A DNA stretch of 64,000 bases, taken from Colius striatus (Eukaryota; Chordata; Aves; Coliiformes; Coliidae). Below the pieces are notes generated by a model. It saw only the letters and a list, made by a program, of their open reading frames with translations. It did not search any database and was not told the origin of the DNA. Both the position numbers and the translations under genes were made by a program. Positions 12,501 through 24,500 of the stretch are shown here, in pieces. Every line of letters starts with the position of its first letter. Position 1 is the first letter of the stretch. The DNA lies in the NCBI RefSeq assembly GCF_028858725.1, contig NC_084769.1, positions 11,347,501 to 11,411,500 of the forward strand. Direction: 5' to 3'.

Positions 12501-15500
12501 TGAAGGAAACAGTCTCGACGGGGAACTCAGAGCAGAAGGCTTCTCTGCCCATCCCATGCTGTACCCTGGGAGGCTAAAATCCACAGGGCTTCTAAAAGGC
12601 AATGTTATGTCAGACTGATGTATTTCAGTGAGACCAGAACCAAACTACAGGAAGCTATTTGGTGTGGCAGTCACCTTCCAGTCTGCCAAAATGAGGGAAG
12701 AAGGAAATGCCCCTCACTTGACTGACAGTGATGGAAGAAAGGCAGCCCGGGGACAAGACGATATCTGCAGCAGCCCAGCTGTGTCTGTGTGCTGCCAGGG
12801 ATGTCTCAGGGTGGTGAGATAAGGCAGGAATGGAGGAGTGACTTGGTGACAGCTCTGCTGTGAGAGAACTGGTAGCAGAAGTACTGCAAACCCCAACACG
12901 GACGAGGGAGTCACAGGTGAAGCTGAGACAGGGTGTCAGTGTAATCCCACTGCCTTTGCAGACAAAGGCTTTTTCAGAAGACATGGTGGCTATGGTGAAA
13001 CCTGGAGCAGCAGGAGGAGAACAAGCTTTCTGAAGCTTAGTATGGGCTTTTGGCAGATGGGCAGCACTGCAGCAATGTGTGACGCTGCCATGTGTTTCTG
13101 CCCCTAACAGAAACAAACCCAACCATTGCCTAACACGTGGCTTAATCCATCTGCACAGAGTCACAGACAGAAGAAGATCCCTGGGGCACTGAGCCCTGTT
13201 ACAGCCTATGATTTCTTTCAAGGATATGCACCATTTTATCTCATTTAAGTAAATTCAAGGCTTTTTACTTTTCCATTAGTGATGTGGCTACTTTGTTTTT
13301 GCTCTCTTGGGACATATCCCTCTGAAAGGACAGATACCATGGTGGTAGCATGAAAAGATGCCTTAGTGATGGACATGTTTTAACTTAGCACACTTCACTT
13401 GCCATAAGGAGGAAACAGCAAGGTCTGTAATACATAAAGATGGATGAAAGATGGGCTTCCCTTGGCCTTAGGCTTTGGGATCTGGGATCTGTGAGCAACA
13501 GCCAGTGGCACCCCGGTGATGACAAGGAATTGGGACCATAAAGGAGATTTACTTTGTTCTCATTCCTCCAGCCACAGAGCCTGGCTCGAACCACTTACCT
13601 TCTTCTCTGTACTCCACAGTGTAGCCAGAAATGGTGCAATTGCCTGTACTGGATGGGGGTAGCCAGCGGAGGATCACAGAGGTGCAGCTTCTCTCCTGAG
13701 CAATGGGGCGGTTTGGGGCAGCTGGGACACCTTGGGATGAGAAAACAAGGACTGAGTGAGTCCAGCATCGCATCAGCAAGTGTGGGGGCTTCCTCTGGGG
13801 CTCAGGTGTGGCAGGTTAGTTGGGTCACTGATTAATGACAGGTCACAGCACTGAGAATTCAACCTTGCAGACACATCTCTGAGTTGAATCCCCACAGAAC
13901 AGTTGACCCAGGCCAAATCTTACTCTTGCCTCCTGCATCCCCCACAGGACTGAGTGCAGACTGGGGCCTGGGTGTCAAGGGGAGACTGCAGATTGAGGCC
14001 CAGGTGCCCTGCTCAAGGCAGGCTCCTGAGCGCAGAGCTCCCTGCAGGCAGCAGAGCTGCTGGTGCCCCTGGAAGGGAGCTCAGCCTCCCTGAGCCTCTC
14101 AGGGAACAGCTCAGCTGCCTGGAGCCCCCCAGGGAACAGCTCAGCTACCCTGAGCCCCCCAGGAGGGAGCTCAGCCTCCTTGACACCCCAGGGAACAGCT
14201 TAGCTGCCTGGAGCTCCCCAGGGAACAGCTCAGCCTCCCTGAGCCCCCAGGGAACAGCTCAGCTGCCTGGAGCCTCCTGGGAGGGAGCTCAGCCTCCCTG
14301 AGCCCCCTGGGAGCAGCACTGCAAGTGGGCTGCAGGAGCTGAATCGGTGCCAGCACAGTTTCATTTCCCAGGCATGGTGCTTATGATCTGACAACTTAAT
14401 CAAGCACAAAGAGCCTGTGATGCCTCCCAGGAGTCCCAACTGGAAGGGCTGAGCATCTCCATTTTCCTGGCACAGCTCCAGCCATTCCTCTGTGCTCCCA
14501 GCCCCCCTGCAAGGGAAAATCCCAGGTGTTTAGGTCAGCTGTGCTACCTTGGACTTTGATGGTGGCAGAGGTTGAGGCAGTTCCATGTTCGTTGGTTGCC
14601 ACACAGGTGTAAATGCCACTGTCCTGAGGCATCACATTGCAAATCTTCAAGGTGAGCTCCCCAGAGTCACTGTGGATGCAGGAAGCCCCAGTTATCATAG
14701 AATCATTTTGGTTAGAAGAGACCTATAAGATGATGGAGTCCAACCCCTCCCCTCACCCTGCCAAGCCCATCACTAACCCATGTCCCTCGGCACCTCAGCT
14801 ACACGGCTTTTCAATATCTCCAGGATGGGGACTCCACCAGCAGCCTGGGCAGCCTGGGACAGGGGCTGACAACCCTCTCAGGGAAAAAGTTCTTCCTCAT
14901 CTCCAATCCAAACCTCCCCTGGGGCAACTTGAGCCCATTTCCTCTTGTCCTATTACTTGTTACTTGGGAAAAGAGACTGACCCCCACCTTGCTACAGTCT
15001 CTGTTCAGGTAGTTGTAGAGTGATCCTGTCTCCTCTCAGCCTCCTCTTCTCCAGGCTAAATACCTTCAGCTTATTATAAAGCGCTGTGTCACTCCTTAAT
15101 GCTTTTTACACCCATTCTGCCTCATTACAAACACAAATCCTGTTAACTCGTTTGAAGGAACATCCCCCCAGCAATCCCTCAGCAACCACAACCCCTCTGT
15201 ATGTCAGGATTAGGCTGTTAATGAAATCTTGGAGCAGAGTGGTCCAAATTGCCTGCCAGGAAAATCTACTTGTATGCTATGGCCTTGGAGGAGATGGGGA
15301 AGGATCACTCCAGCAGCAAGCAAAGTCAAGCACTGAGCTGCACCTGTCCAGAGCTGGATGCTTAGACTCCATTTATCTGGAAAGATTTCCCCAGGCACAT
15401 CTTTCCTGTGGTGGGAGATGCTGAGCTGCTGTGCCTCTGCAGTGAAGTCCAACACACGCTCCACAAACTGGGCTTCCCACAGCTGCAGAAGGCAGTCACA

Positions 15501-18500
15501 CAGCACAGGGTGCCTGACAGTTCTGGGAAGCCTCAGCCCCCTGGAGCATGTGTCATTGAACTAATGGGGCTGCCAGGCCCCTGGTCACAAGGCTGGACAT
15601 CTCCCAACAGCTAGGGAAAAAGAACAGCAGCCCTGAGTTCCTCACAGACACTCAGTCTTTGGGCCAGTCTGAGCAAATAAACAGCTCTAAGGAGCCTCCT
15701 GCATTTATAGCAGCTGTGTAGGGAGTCACTTTGGTTTGCATGCTGCAGTCCTCAGGAGGCAATTTAAGGGAGTCAGCCCGAATGAAAGCATTTTGCTTGT
15801 GTAACTGTTTCAGCTGTACTGGAGACCCAGGCTAAGGACACCAATAAAATCCCTTGATGGCAAAAGCGTGTCCTTTAATGCATAGTCCATGGGGAAGTGC
15901 AGAAGGACACGGTTGCTGGTGTAACCCCCTGGATGCTGCAGCTTTTGCTGGTCTGACTATGAAATATCCCCTTCCCTCACAATGCAGACTCATGGCAGCA
16001 AGATCTGTCAGCCAGCCACTGATCTGCTGGGCCTCTCCTTGGCAGGCAGCTTCTTCACTGTAAAGCAAATAGGAGCAACGAAGCGAGTGCTGATAGTGCC
16101 CAGGGAGCCAATGCACAGGTGAAAGGCTGTGATGGAAAACAGAACCCTGCACAAAAATATCCCCCATGCCAACCCCAGCCAGAGCCTGAAGATAAGGCAC
16201 AGGGATCTACTGAGCAATGGCTAGAAGGACCACTGAAGGTGCTCTGGGGCAGCCATACAAGCCAACAGCCTCTGAAGGAAGCTCATGGTCAGATGATTTA
16301 TGATTGAACACGTAAAATCCTTTCTCTCTTAGTGCTCCTTTTCAGCTTTCAGTCACTTTGTGCTCCCTGAATTCATCTCAGCCAGTGCCAGAAGTGCTGA
16401 AAAGCTCACATGAAAGATTGCCTTCTGGAGATGTCCACTGCAGTTTGGCCTGAATGGCTTACATAAGCTGCAGATGAACATCCAGCAGCAGGCTGCTACC
16501 TGACCTGAATTCAACTCCAGAGCTTTTGGGATCCTCCCAGTGCCTGTTGCAAAGATGGTTTTTCCTCCTCCCTTGGTCAGGCTGGGAACATCATGACAAG
16601 CATCTTTCTGTCCAAGCACAGAGTCAGGCTGGGAACATTATGACAAGCATCTTTATGTCCAAACACAGCCAGATGTAGCTGTCCCAGAAGCACATGTAGG
16701 CTCTTTAGGAACAGCTGTGGAAAGGCTAAGGAAAACTACAGGGGTTGCTACCTCTGCCCCTTAGGTAATACCCAATGTTATGGGTATTGAAAGCTGCTCA
16801 GGGCTTGCTCTGCTCAACTCCTGCTCCTACCTAAGGTGAGCACAGCATCAAACTGAAGCCCCAGCCACACAGAGGCAGTATCAGCCAGACTGCTACGCTG
16901 GAAACATTCTGGCTTCTGCCTTGCAGCTGGCCTGAGAGGTTAACAGGAGCAAGCTCATGTCTGCCAGCAGCACACTTTGTGGAGATACTCTCTGACAGTT
17001 CAGGACACAACAAAGCTGCCCAGACCCCAAAGTCTGACCCTTTCTAGCTGAGGTGTGGGGCAGCAACATGCTGACACACCAGGGCAGAGCCAATTCACTG
17101 CCATTTCTGCTGAGTCTTGTCGCCTGGCTCGGGCCACATTTGAGGGCACCACGACCACCAGGAGCAGCTGTGTTGGGATCCACAGGCAGGACCTTACCAG
17201 GATGACACAGTGTAAGCAGCTGTGCTGTTGTCATTGTCAAGGATGTTTTGGTCTGGTCCTTTCCAGGTGACAGTGGGTTTGGGCCGGCCGCAGACTTTGC
17301 ACTGCAGCATCACCGTGTCCCCCAGCAGGCAGGTGATGTCCACCAACGGCACCAGGAACTCTGGAGCCACTGCAAAATGAAACACGTTGGGACACACTCA
17401 GATCTTTTAATCTGCAGGTGAGGATGTTCCCTACATGACTCTAGAGAACAGGCCCGAGGATGGGTCCCAAACAGCTGCGGGGCCTGTGGTTATGTCACTG
17501 AAACTCTTCCTTCGCTGCCGACAGCTTGGAGGAGGAGGCAGCAGGGACTGTCTGTCCCCCAGCCCTGTGCTCTGGCTCCTGCTTTCTGAAGGCAGGTTTG
17601 AGGGTTTCAACCTCTTCTGTGTCCCCAAAACATTCTTCCCCAGGAAAACAAGAGAGAGGCAGTGGAGAGCCGCCTCCACTGTAAGCACCGGCGGGTGCAG
17701 AGATGCTCTTGCACCAGAGTAAATCCCAGCTGCTGACTTGCCCCTCTGTGCCCACCAGTACACAACTGTTCCCAACTCACCTTCTTGGATGAAATTGGGG
17801 TTGATTATCTGTAAAATACAAAGAAAGGAAAGCATTTATTGTTCTGGTCAGGGACAAAGGGGCATCTGGTTTCACAAGTGGCCACAAGAAGCTCTAACAA
17901 TGGCAGATGCAGCAAGCTCCAGTGACCACACCATGAGCCTGTGCACAGCTGGGGAAGGAAATGAAAAGCTCAGCTGCTTAATACAGCATCACAGGCCACA
18001 GGCACAGCACTGAGGAGGATGGATGTGCTTCCTCTCTGCTTGGGTGATAATGCTCAAGCCATTAGCTCTCCTTCCCAGAGGTGGCTGGTGTTCCCGCTCT
18101 GTGGCTGGCTCCAGTGCCTGCAGTCACCTGGGGCATCTCACCAGCATTCTGGCCACTACCCAGCTTTGGGGAGATGCCTTTTCACTTCTGCTCAGAGCAG
18201 AGTCAGCAGAAAACCCAAAGAGGTAAAGCACTACAGCTCTACAGCCTCATTAGCTGTTTTAATAATCTCATCCGGCCTCATTAGCCAAATTCAAACTCAT
18301 AATTTGATCTCAAGCACCATAAACACCAGTGTGCTTTATGTCACCCAAAATAGCTTTGTTATTGTCTATCTCATAGCTATTTTGGAAGATGTTGAAGCAG
18401 TGACCTGATTTGTGGTGCCAAAGCTGATGGGAGCTTTTGCAGAGGCTCAGAAACCTGCCATGAAGCAGGAGCAAGAACCCTTCAAAACAATGCAGATATG

Positions 18501-21500
18501 TCTTCAAGGCTGATACTTACATTTGGGCTTTATAAATAGCTTTCCAAGGTGAATGTCTCAGTGTGACATTCAAGGAGGCACTTGAGCATATTCAGGTTCA
18601 TTTTGGTTTCATAGCCCTTCCTCATGGCCTCAGGTAAACCTCTGGTACCAGCAGTGAGACCTCAGGAGTTGCTTTCCTCTGTCACTACCAGAAAGCACAG
18701 ATGACCCAGCCGTAACATGGACTCACCACTCACAGAGGTTCATTTCTTTCCCCATAGAAACATACCTTACATCAACAAATTCCTCTTCCTGTGAGACTGA
18801 GACTACCTTTGTCCTGGCAATAGGCAGAATTTGATCTTTCAGGACACATCTACAGAGAACACAACGTTCATGGTACTGTCTGAAACAACTGATCAACGCC
18901 AGTGCTTTACACTCTGCACTCCAGAAACACAGGGGCTGCTGCTGGTGGGCAAAGCAGCCTTTAGTCCCTACCACATAGTCAGTCAGTCCTAAAGATCACA
19001 GAATGGTAGGGGTTGGAAGGGACCTCTAGAGATCATCCAGTCCAACTCCGTGCTATAGCAGGTTCTCCTACATCAGGTCACTCAGGAACGTGTCCAGGTG
19101 GGTTTGGAAACCTGCAGGGAAGGAGACTCCACACCCTCCCTGGGCAGCCTGCGCCAGGGCTCCCTCACCTCTACAGCAAAGAATATCTTCCTTGTGTTTA
19201 AGGGGAACTTTTTGTGTTCCAGATCCGTACCTGTTGGGAAGTGAGATGGTTTGGGCTCTTGCCTGCTCCTAAGAGCACTGAGATTTCAAACATTTCACTC
19301 CCAGCATCCTGGAAGGAGCCACCCTCTGCCTACATCCCTGGAGAAGACTCTTTGACCACTATTGCTATAATTAAGACTTCTTATTTTTCAAAGCCATGTT
19401 GGGGGCACCTCTGTGATGAGGAGAGGGAACAGGAGAGTGTGCCAGCCCTGCAGCAGGGCCCTAGCATGGCTGAGACACCCAGCCAGGCTCTTTGGGTCCC
19501 ATAGCAGGTCCTCCTCTTCCTGGCTGCACCTCCTGGTTCTGGTTTGGCTTGGGAAGCACAAAGGCCCAATGAAGGGTGCAACTTCAGGATGTGGACCCCT
19601 GTGACCAGCCACCCTGGGAGCCTCTGAAGGGGCTCAGAGGCAGCGACTGCAGCTCCACGGGGTGTGGGACACATGTACAGCTCCCTGGATCCCACAGGCA
19701 GGGGGAAACTGGGGCACAGGAGATGAAGAAGAACATCTAGATGAAGAACATCTTCTCTCCCACCTGTGCATGTAAGAACGGAGAGATGGCTCTTCAGGAT
19801 TACACTGTATTGCTCACACAACAGAGCAAAGGGAGAAGAAGCCGTTCTGTGAACAACCATCACTTGGGCATTTTTCACTCAGTGAGACCATCTGCTTACC
19901 CCAGGCATCAGCTCACTCCCACATACAGCCTCATTTTTGTAGCTTTTGGCTTACCTGGAATACACAACTAGCCTCCAAAGCTCCCCCCTTCCTTCCCCAC
20001 AGCATGCACTAAATTCCCTTACTATTCACTGATTTCCATCCTTGCAGGATTTGAGATCAGGAGAAACAATCACTCCTAATGTGTTAATTTTATCACTCCA
20101 AAGGATTCATTAGAAGATGCAGCTACAATGATGAATGTAATGGATGCATCTATAAATCAATAATGCTACATTTCTAATGACTTCCCAGGCACAATCAGAT
20201 GTTACAATTTCCCGTGCCAATGTTTTTCCCCTCCCTCCCTCCCTTGCCTAACCATGGGAATACCAGAAAGGAAATTAGAGCTGATAGATAATATTGGAAG
20301 AGTCTGTGGGCAAAATTCACATTTCCTTTGCTAAAACTTCATCTGTTAATTAATAAAATGTTACCTAACAGCAGCCCCACAGCCATATCACAGCTTTTGC
20401 CTGCTGGAAGCTCAGACAAAAATGAAAGGCTGTTTGCAAAACAATCACAGAATCACAGAATGGTAGGGTTGGAAGGGACCTTTAGAGTTCATCCAGCCCA
20501 ACCCCCCACAGAAGCAGGGTCACCTAGATCAGGTCACACAGGAACACATCCAGATGGGTCTTGAAGACCTTCAAAGAAGGAGCCTCCACACCCTCCCTGG
20601 GCAGCCTGTGCCAGGGTTCCCTCACCTCAACAGTGAAAGAGTTTCTCCTTATGTCTATATGGAACTTTTTGTGTTCCAGCTTCGTCCCATTACCCCTTGT
20701 CCTGTTGCTAGATACAATAGAAAAAAGGGATGTCCCAACCTCCTGACACCCGCCCTTTAGATATTTGTAAGTATTAATGAGATCTTCTCCAGACTAAACA
20801 GCCCCAGTTCCCGCAGCCTTTCCTCATAAGGAAGATGCTCCAGTCCCCTGATCATCTTGGTGCCCCTGTGCTGGACTCTCTCCAGCAGTTCCCTGTCCCT
20901 CTTGAGCTGAGGAGCCCAGAACTGGACACAGGACTCCAGATGAGGCCTCACCAGGGCAGAGTAGAGGGGGAGCAGAACCTCCTTGTTTAAGTGCTACCTG
21001 AGTGATTTCATGTATCACTTAATTAGGGAACAGGATTTGGTGTACTTTGAAGGAGAAGGTCAAATGATGGGGTAAGAAGGACAGAAACAGGAAAGGAGAG
21101 GCCCACAGCCAAACCTGGGGCCAGAAGGCAGCTCTGCTGACTCACACGTCCACTCCGAGGCCCCAGGGGTTTGCTGCCTCTCTGCAGGACACTGCATTTC
21201 CATGCTATGCAAGGAGATGACCGACTCCACAGAGTCTTTCTAGATGAAGCACAAGAGCCTTGGAGATGATTTCTTCATTTGCCAAACAGGTTTTCAGTCC
21301 CCGTGGGTGGAGAGAAGGGCTCCAGAGCACGGCTGTGGCTGGTTCTCCTGACAGACAGACTTCCCAGTGGTGTGTGCAAAAAGCTGCAAAAGCTGTTGAA
21401 AGCCACACAAGAAATTCTTCCTGGTTCTCTCCCTCAGGGTTTTTACAGAGAGATGAAGGCCCTGGAAGAGCAGCAATCGCTGTCAGTGAGGGGCTTGGGC

Positions 21501-24500
21501 GGGCTGCGGGAGCAGGGGGTGCCCTGAAAACGGGGCATCTGCAACACACTGTGCTGCCACAGATCCTGCATGGGTGACCTGGAGGGCTCCAAAGCCAAGG
21601 GACTTTCCCTCAGACAAAAGGGGGTGAAAGAGCACCCTCTCCAGCACGTTTACCCCCTTTTAAAGCCCTTGCTCGCCCTAGGGAACTCTCACACCAGCCC
21701 AAAGGCAGCAGTGGTGTTTGGGGCCGATGCAGGAGTCCTGGCTTCTGCCCATCACTCACCCAGGGAATGTTTTGCACTGCCTTGAGATTACCAGGTGGGG
21801 GAAATGGCACTGGTTATGTGGCTTTTGTGTAGTTTTCTTCCCTGAAAAGCAACATGAGGCTCAGTCCTGAAGCCTCACTCAGTGCACCGTGGAGGAGGCT
21901 CTTGGAGGCCAGCCCTCAGCTGAGTACCTGCAGCGACGAGCAGGGGAAAGCAGCCCAGAGTCCCACAGACAAGGGCTCCCTGAAGAAACTCCAGTGACCA
22001 CGAGCTGCACCCCAGTCTGGCTTGTGAGAATAAATTCATGGGGATGGAACTACTAGAGACAAAAACTTCTCACATCATCTTCAACGTCAGTCTGTGCCAG
22101 GCGCATGCAAACCCTATGGGATGAAACTGGGCTGGCAATGCAGCCATTCCTCAGGTGAGAAACACAGCCAGCTCTTTTATTCTAGGAACATAGATTTAGT
22201 TGAAATGAGACAGATTTATTTTATCCATTGGATGAAATACCTGTAGCCTGGTCCAGGGTAGGTGAAAACTTGTAAGGCTCCCTCTGTGATCAGGAGAGTT
22301 TCTGTTTCCCATACAATGATGGCTGAAAATAGGAACCTCACACAAGGTGGCAAAGGCAGACTGTGAGTCAGCCTCTGCTCAGGTGATGGGGGGGTCTAAA
22401 GCTGCCCAGGCAAATGCAGGGAGTGGGAAGAGATAAATAAATGGGAAGATAGGTCAGAGTTATTAAATAAAAGAGCCAGAAATAGCCCTCGCTTCTCCCT
22501 CCTCCAGCCTGCACTGCTTCAAGGCTCAAACCAAGACTGGCACACGAGGCACGTGCTTTGAATGCCCCTGGGCACCTGCAGGGATCTCAGGGACTGAGAT
22601 GTGACTGGGGGTAACAGCCAGGCATTAGAAAAGCAGCACAGGTGCTGCATCCAGCAGCTCACTGCTGTGCAGCGCTGGGACACTTTCTTCCTGGTTTGCT
22701 AAGCTCAGGTTGCAAAGACAGAGCTGCACCTGCAGCAACAGCAGCAAAGTCCACTCGAGGAATGACACTGAGCACCGTCAGTTCTTAGCATGAGCTGCTC
22801 TCCCATTTGTGCTGTGTGCTGTATCTGGTGGGGATGCAGAACCCACTCTGTAGGGGCCACTCACCTCGGCCAGGCTGTGCTCCTTGGTCGCAGAGATGTC
22901 TTCCCCATGCCCAACCCACCTCCCCTAGCACAGAAGGGCCCAGAGGATGCCCAGATTTTTCCAGTGGCACATCTCAGTCTCATTTTAATGGCATAGATCA
23001 AAACCAGGAGAGGGAATGGTTTTTCCCCCCTACAATAAGGCCCATGCATTGTCTAAACAGCAGAGGGCACATTTACCCCGAGCCAGGCAGCTCAGCATCC
23101 TGTAAACACTTTATGTCACTCCTTGTTCACTGAGTTAAAATGAAATCCTGACACATTTGCACATGCTGGTGGCAGCGGCAGCAGCCTGTTCCTTGCTCCC
23201 TCACTCAAAAACATAAAATAGTAATGCAAAAAAAAGGTTCTTGGGAAAAAAATGAAATGAGTTAGAGAGGAATTAAACCACCTCTGCTCTGCAGGAAAAG
23301 CTCCATCAATCCACCTCTGGCTAGGTTGACTTTGAGTTCAGGGGGACAAGCTCACAGTGTCACCAGCCTCCTCTCCCCTCATCAATAAAGAGAAATGTCT
23401 TGATAAAAGCAAATAAGGCTCCTGCTACATGTGGATAGATGCTACCAAAGGGAAAGCTTAATTTAGAATGGAGGCACGGTGTCTGGTGAAATGTCCCGTG
23501 GCATCAGCCTCTTGGTGTGGGGATGGGGGATGCCTTCAGGCACCCAGCACGGGTGAGCTCTGCTGCCCCTGGGACTGATGGAGAAACCACAGAGGATGCT
23601 GACTGCTGTAACACACATCAATTCAGAGCAGAAGGCCTCTTGCCCTCATCATGCTGCTTCTTGGAGTCTCTGGTACTCCAGGCACTGTGTTGAAGCACTC
23701 TACCTGAACAAAACCTCTGGAGCCATGGCAGGTCCTGCACGTGAGGTCCACCCCAACGCCTGGAAGAGCTGCTGCTGAGTGTAGTGAGGTTTATCTGCAG
23801 ATGAAGAAGGTCTGGTCTTCCTTTCCTGAAAGCCAATCCCAGGTGCCTGTGCTCCCAGCTCAGGCTGTGTCTCACCTGAGGATCCACCTTGCTGGTCCAT
23901 CTCAGCTATCCCTGGCCAGCCAGGGCAGCAGGAGAATGGTGTCACCCCCGTGGAGGCAGCCCAGGGAAATCTGGGGGGTTCTCAGGGTTGTTCTCATTCA
24001 TGCTGCGGTAACAGGCCAGGAAAGGCTTTAGTGCTGTATTCACCGAGACAGGTTGTTAGATCTGCCCTGGGGATGGACAGCTCAAAGCAGGACATGAAGG
24101 CACCTGCCTAAGGCATCTGGGAATTCTTGGCCCGAGCTGAGCATTGGGTTGGAGCCAATGCTGTATGCACCAAACCATTGCTTACTGAACCATTTGGACT
24201 GTGGGGCTGCTAACACAATATTCTTTCCTAGAGGGTGTTTCCTGGCACTTGTCTTGCTCTCAGTGTCTCTGAGCAGTTCTTCACATGCTAAAATGTCATA
24301 ACTGAACAAAAGAGAACACAAAGCCCAAATTCCATACCTAATCTAATGATGGCACTTCCATTGACTCGGGCTGGGCCTGGACTCCATCTCTCCCTTGCAC
24401 AGCTCAGGAACTGGGACAAACCGTGGGCACAGGGTGAGAGCTCTGTGCTGGGCAGGAGTCACCCTGTGCCAAACCAAACCTCTGGAGCCATGGCAGGTCC

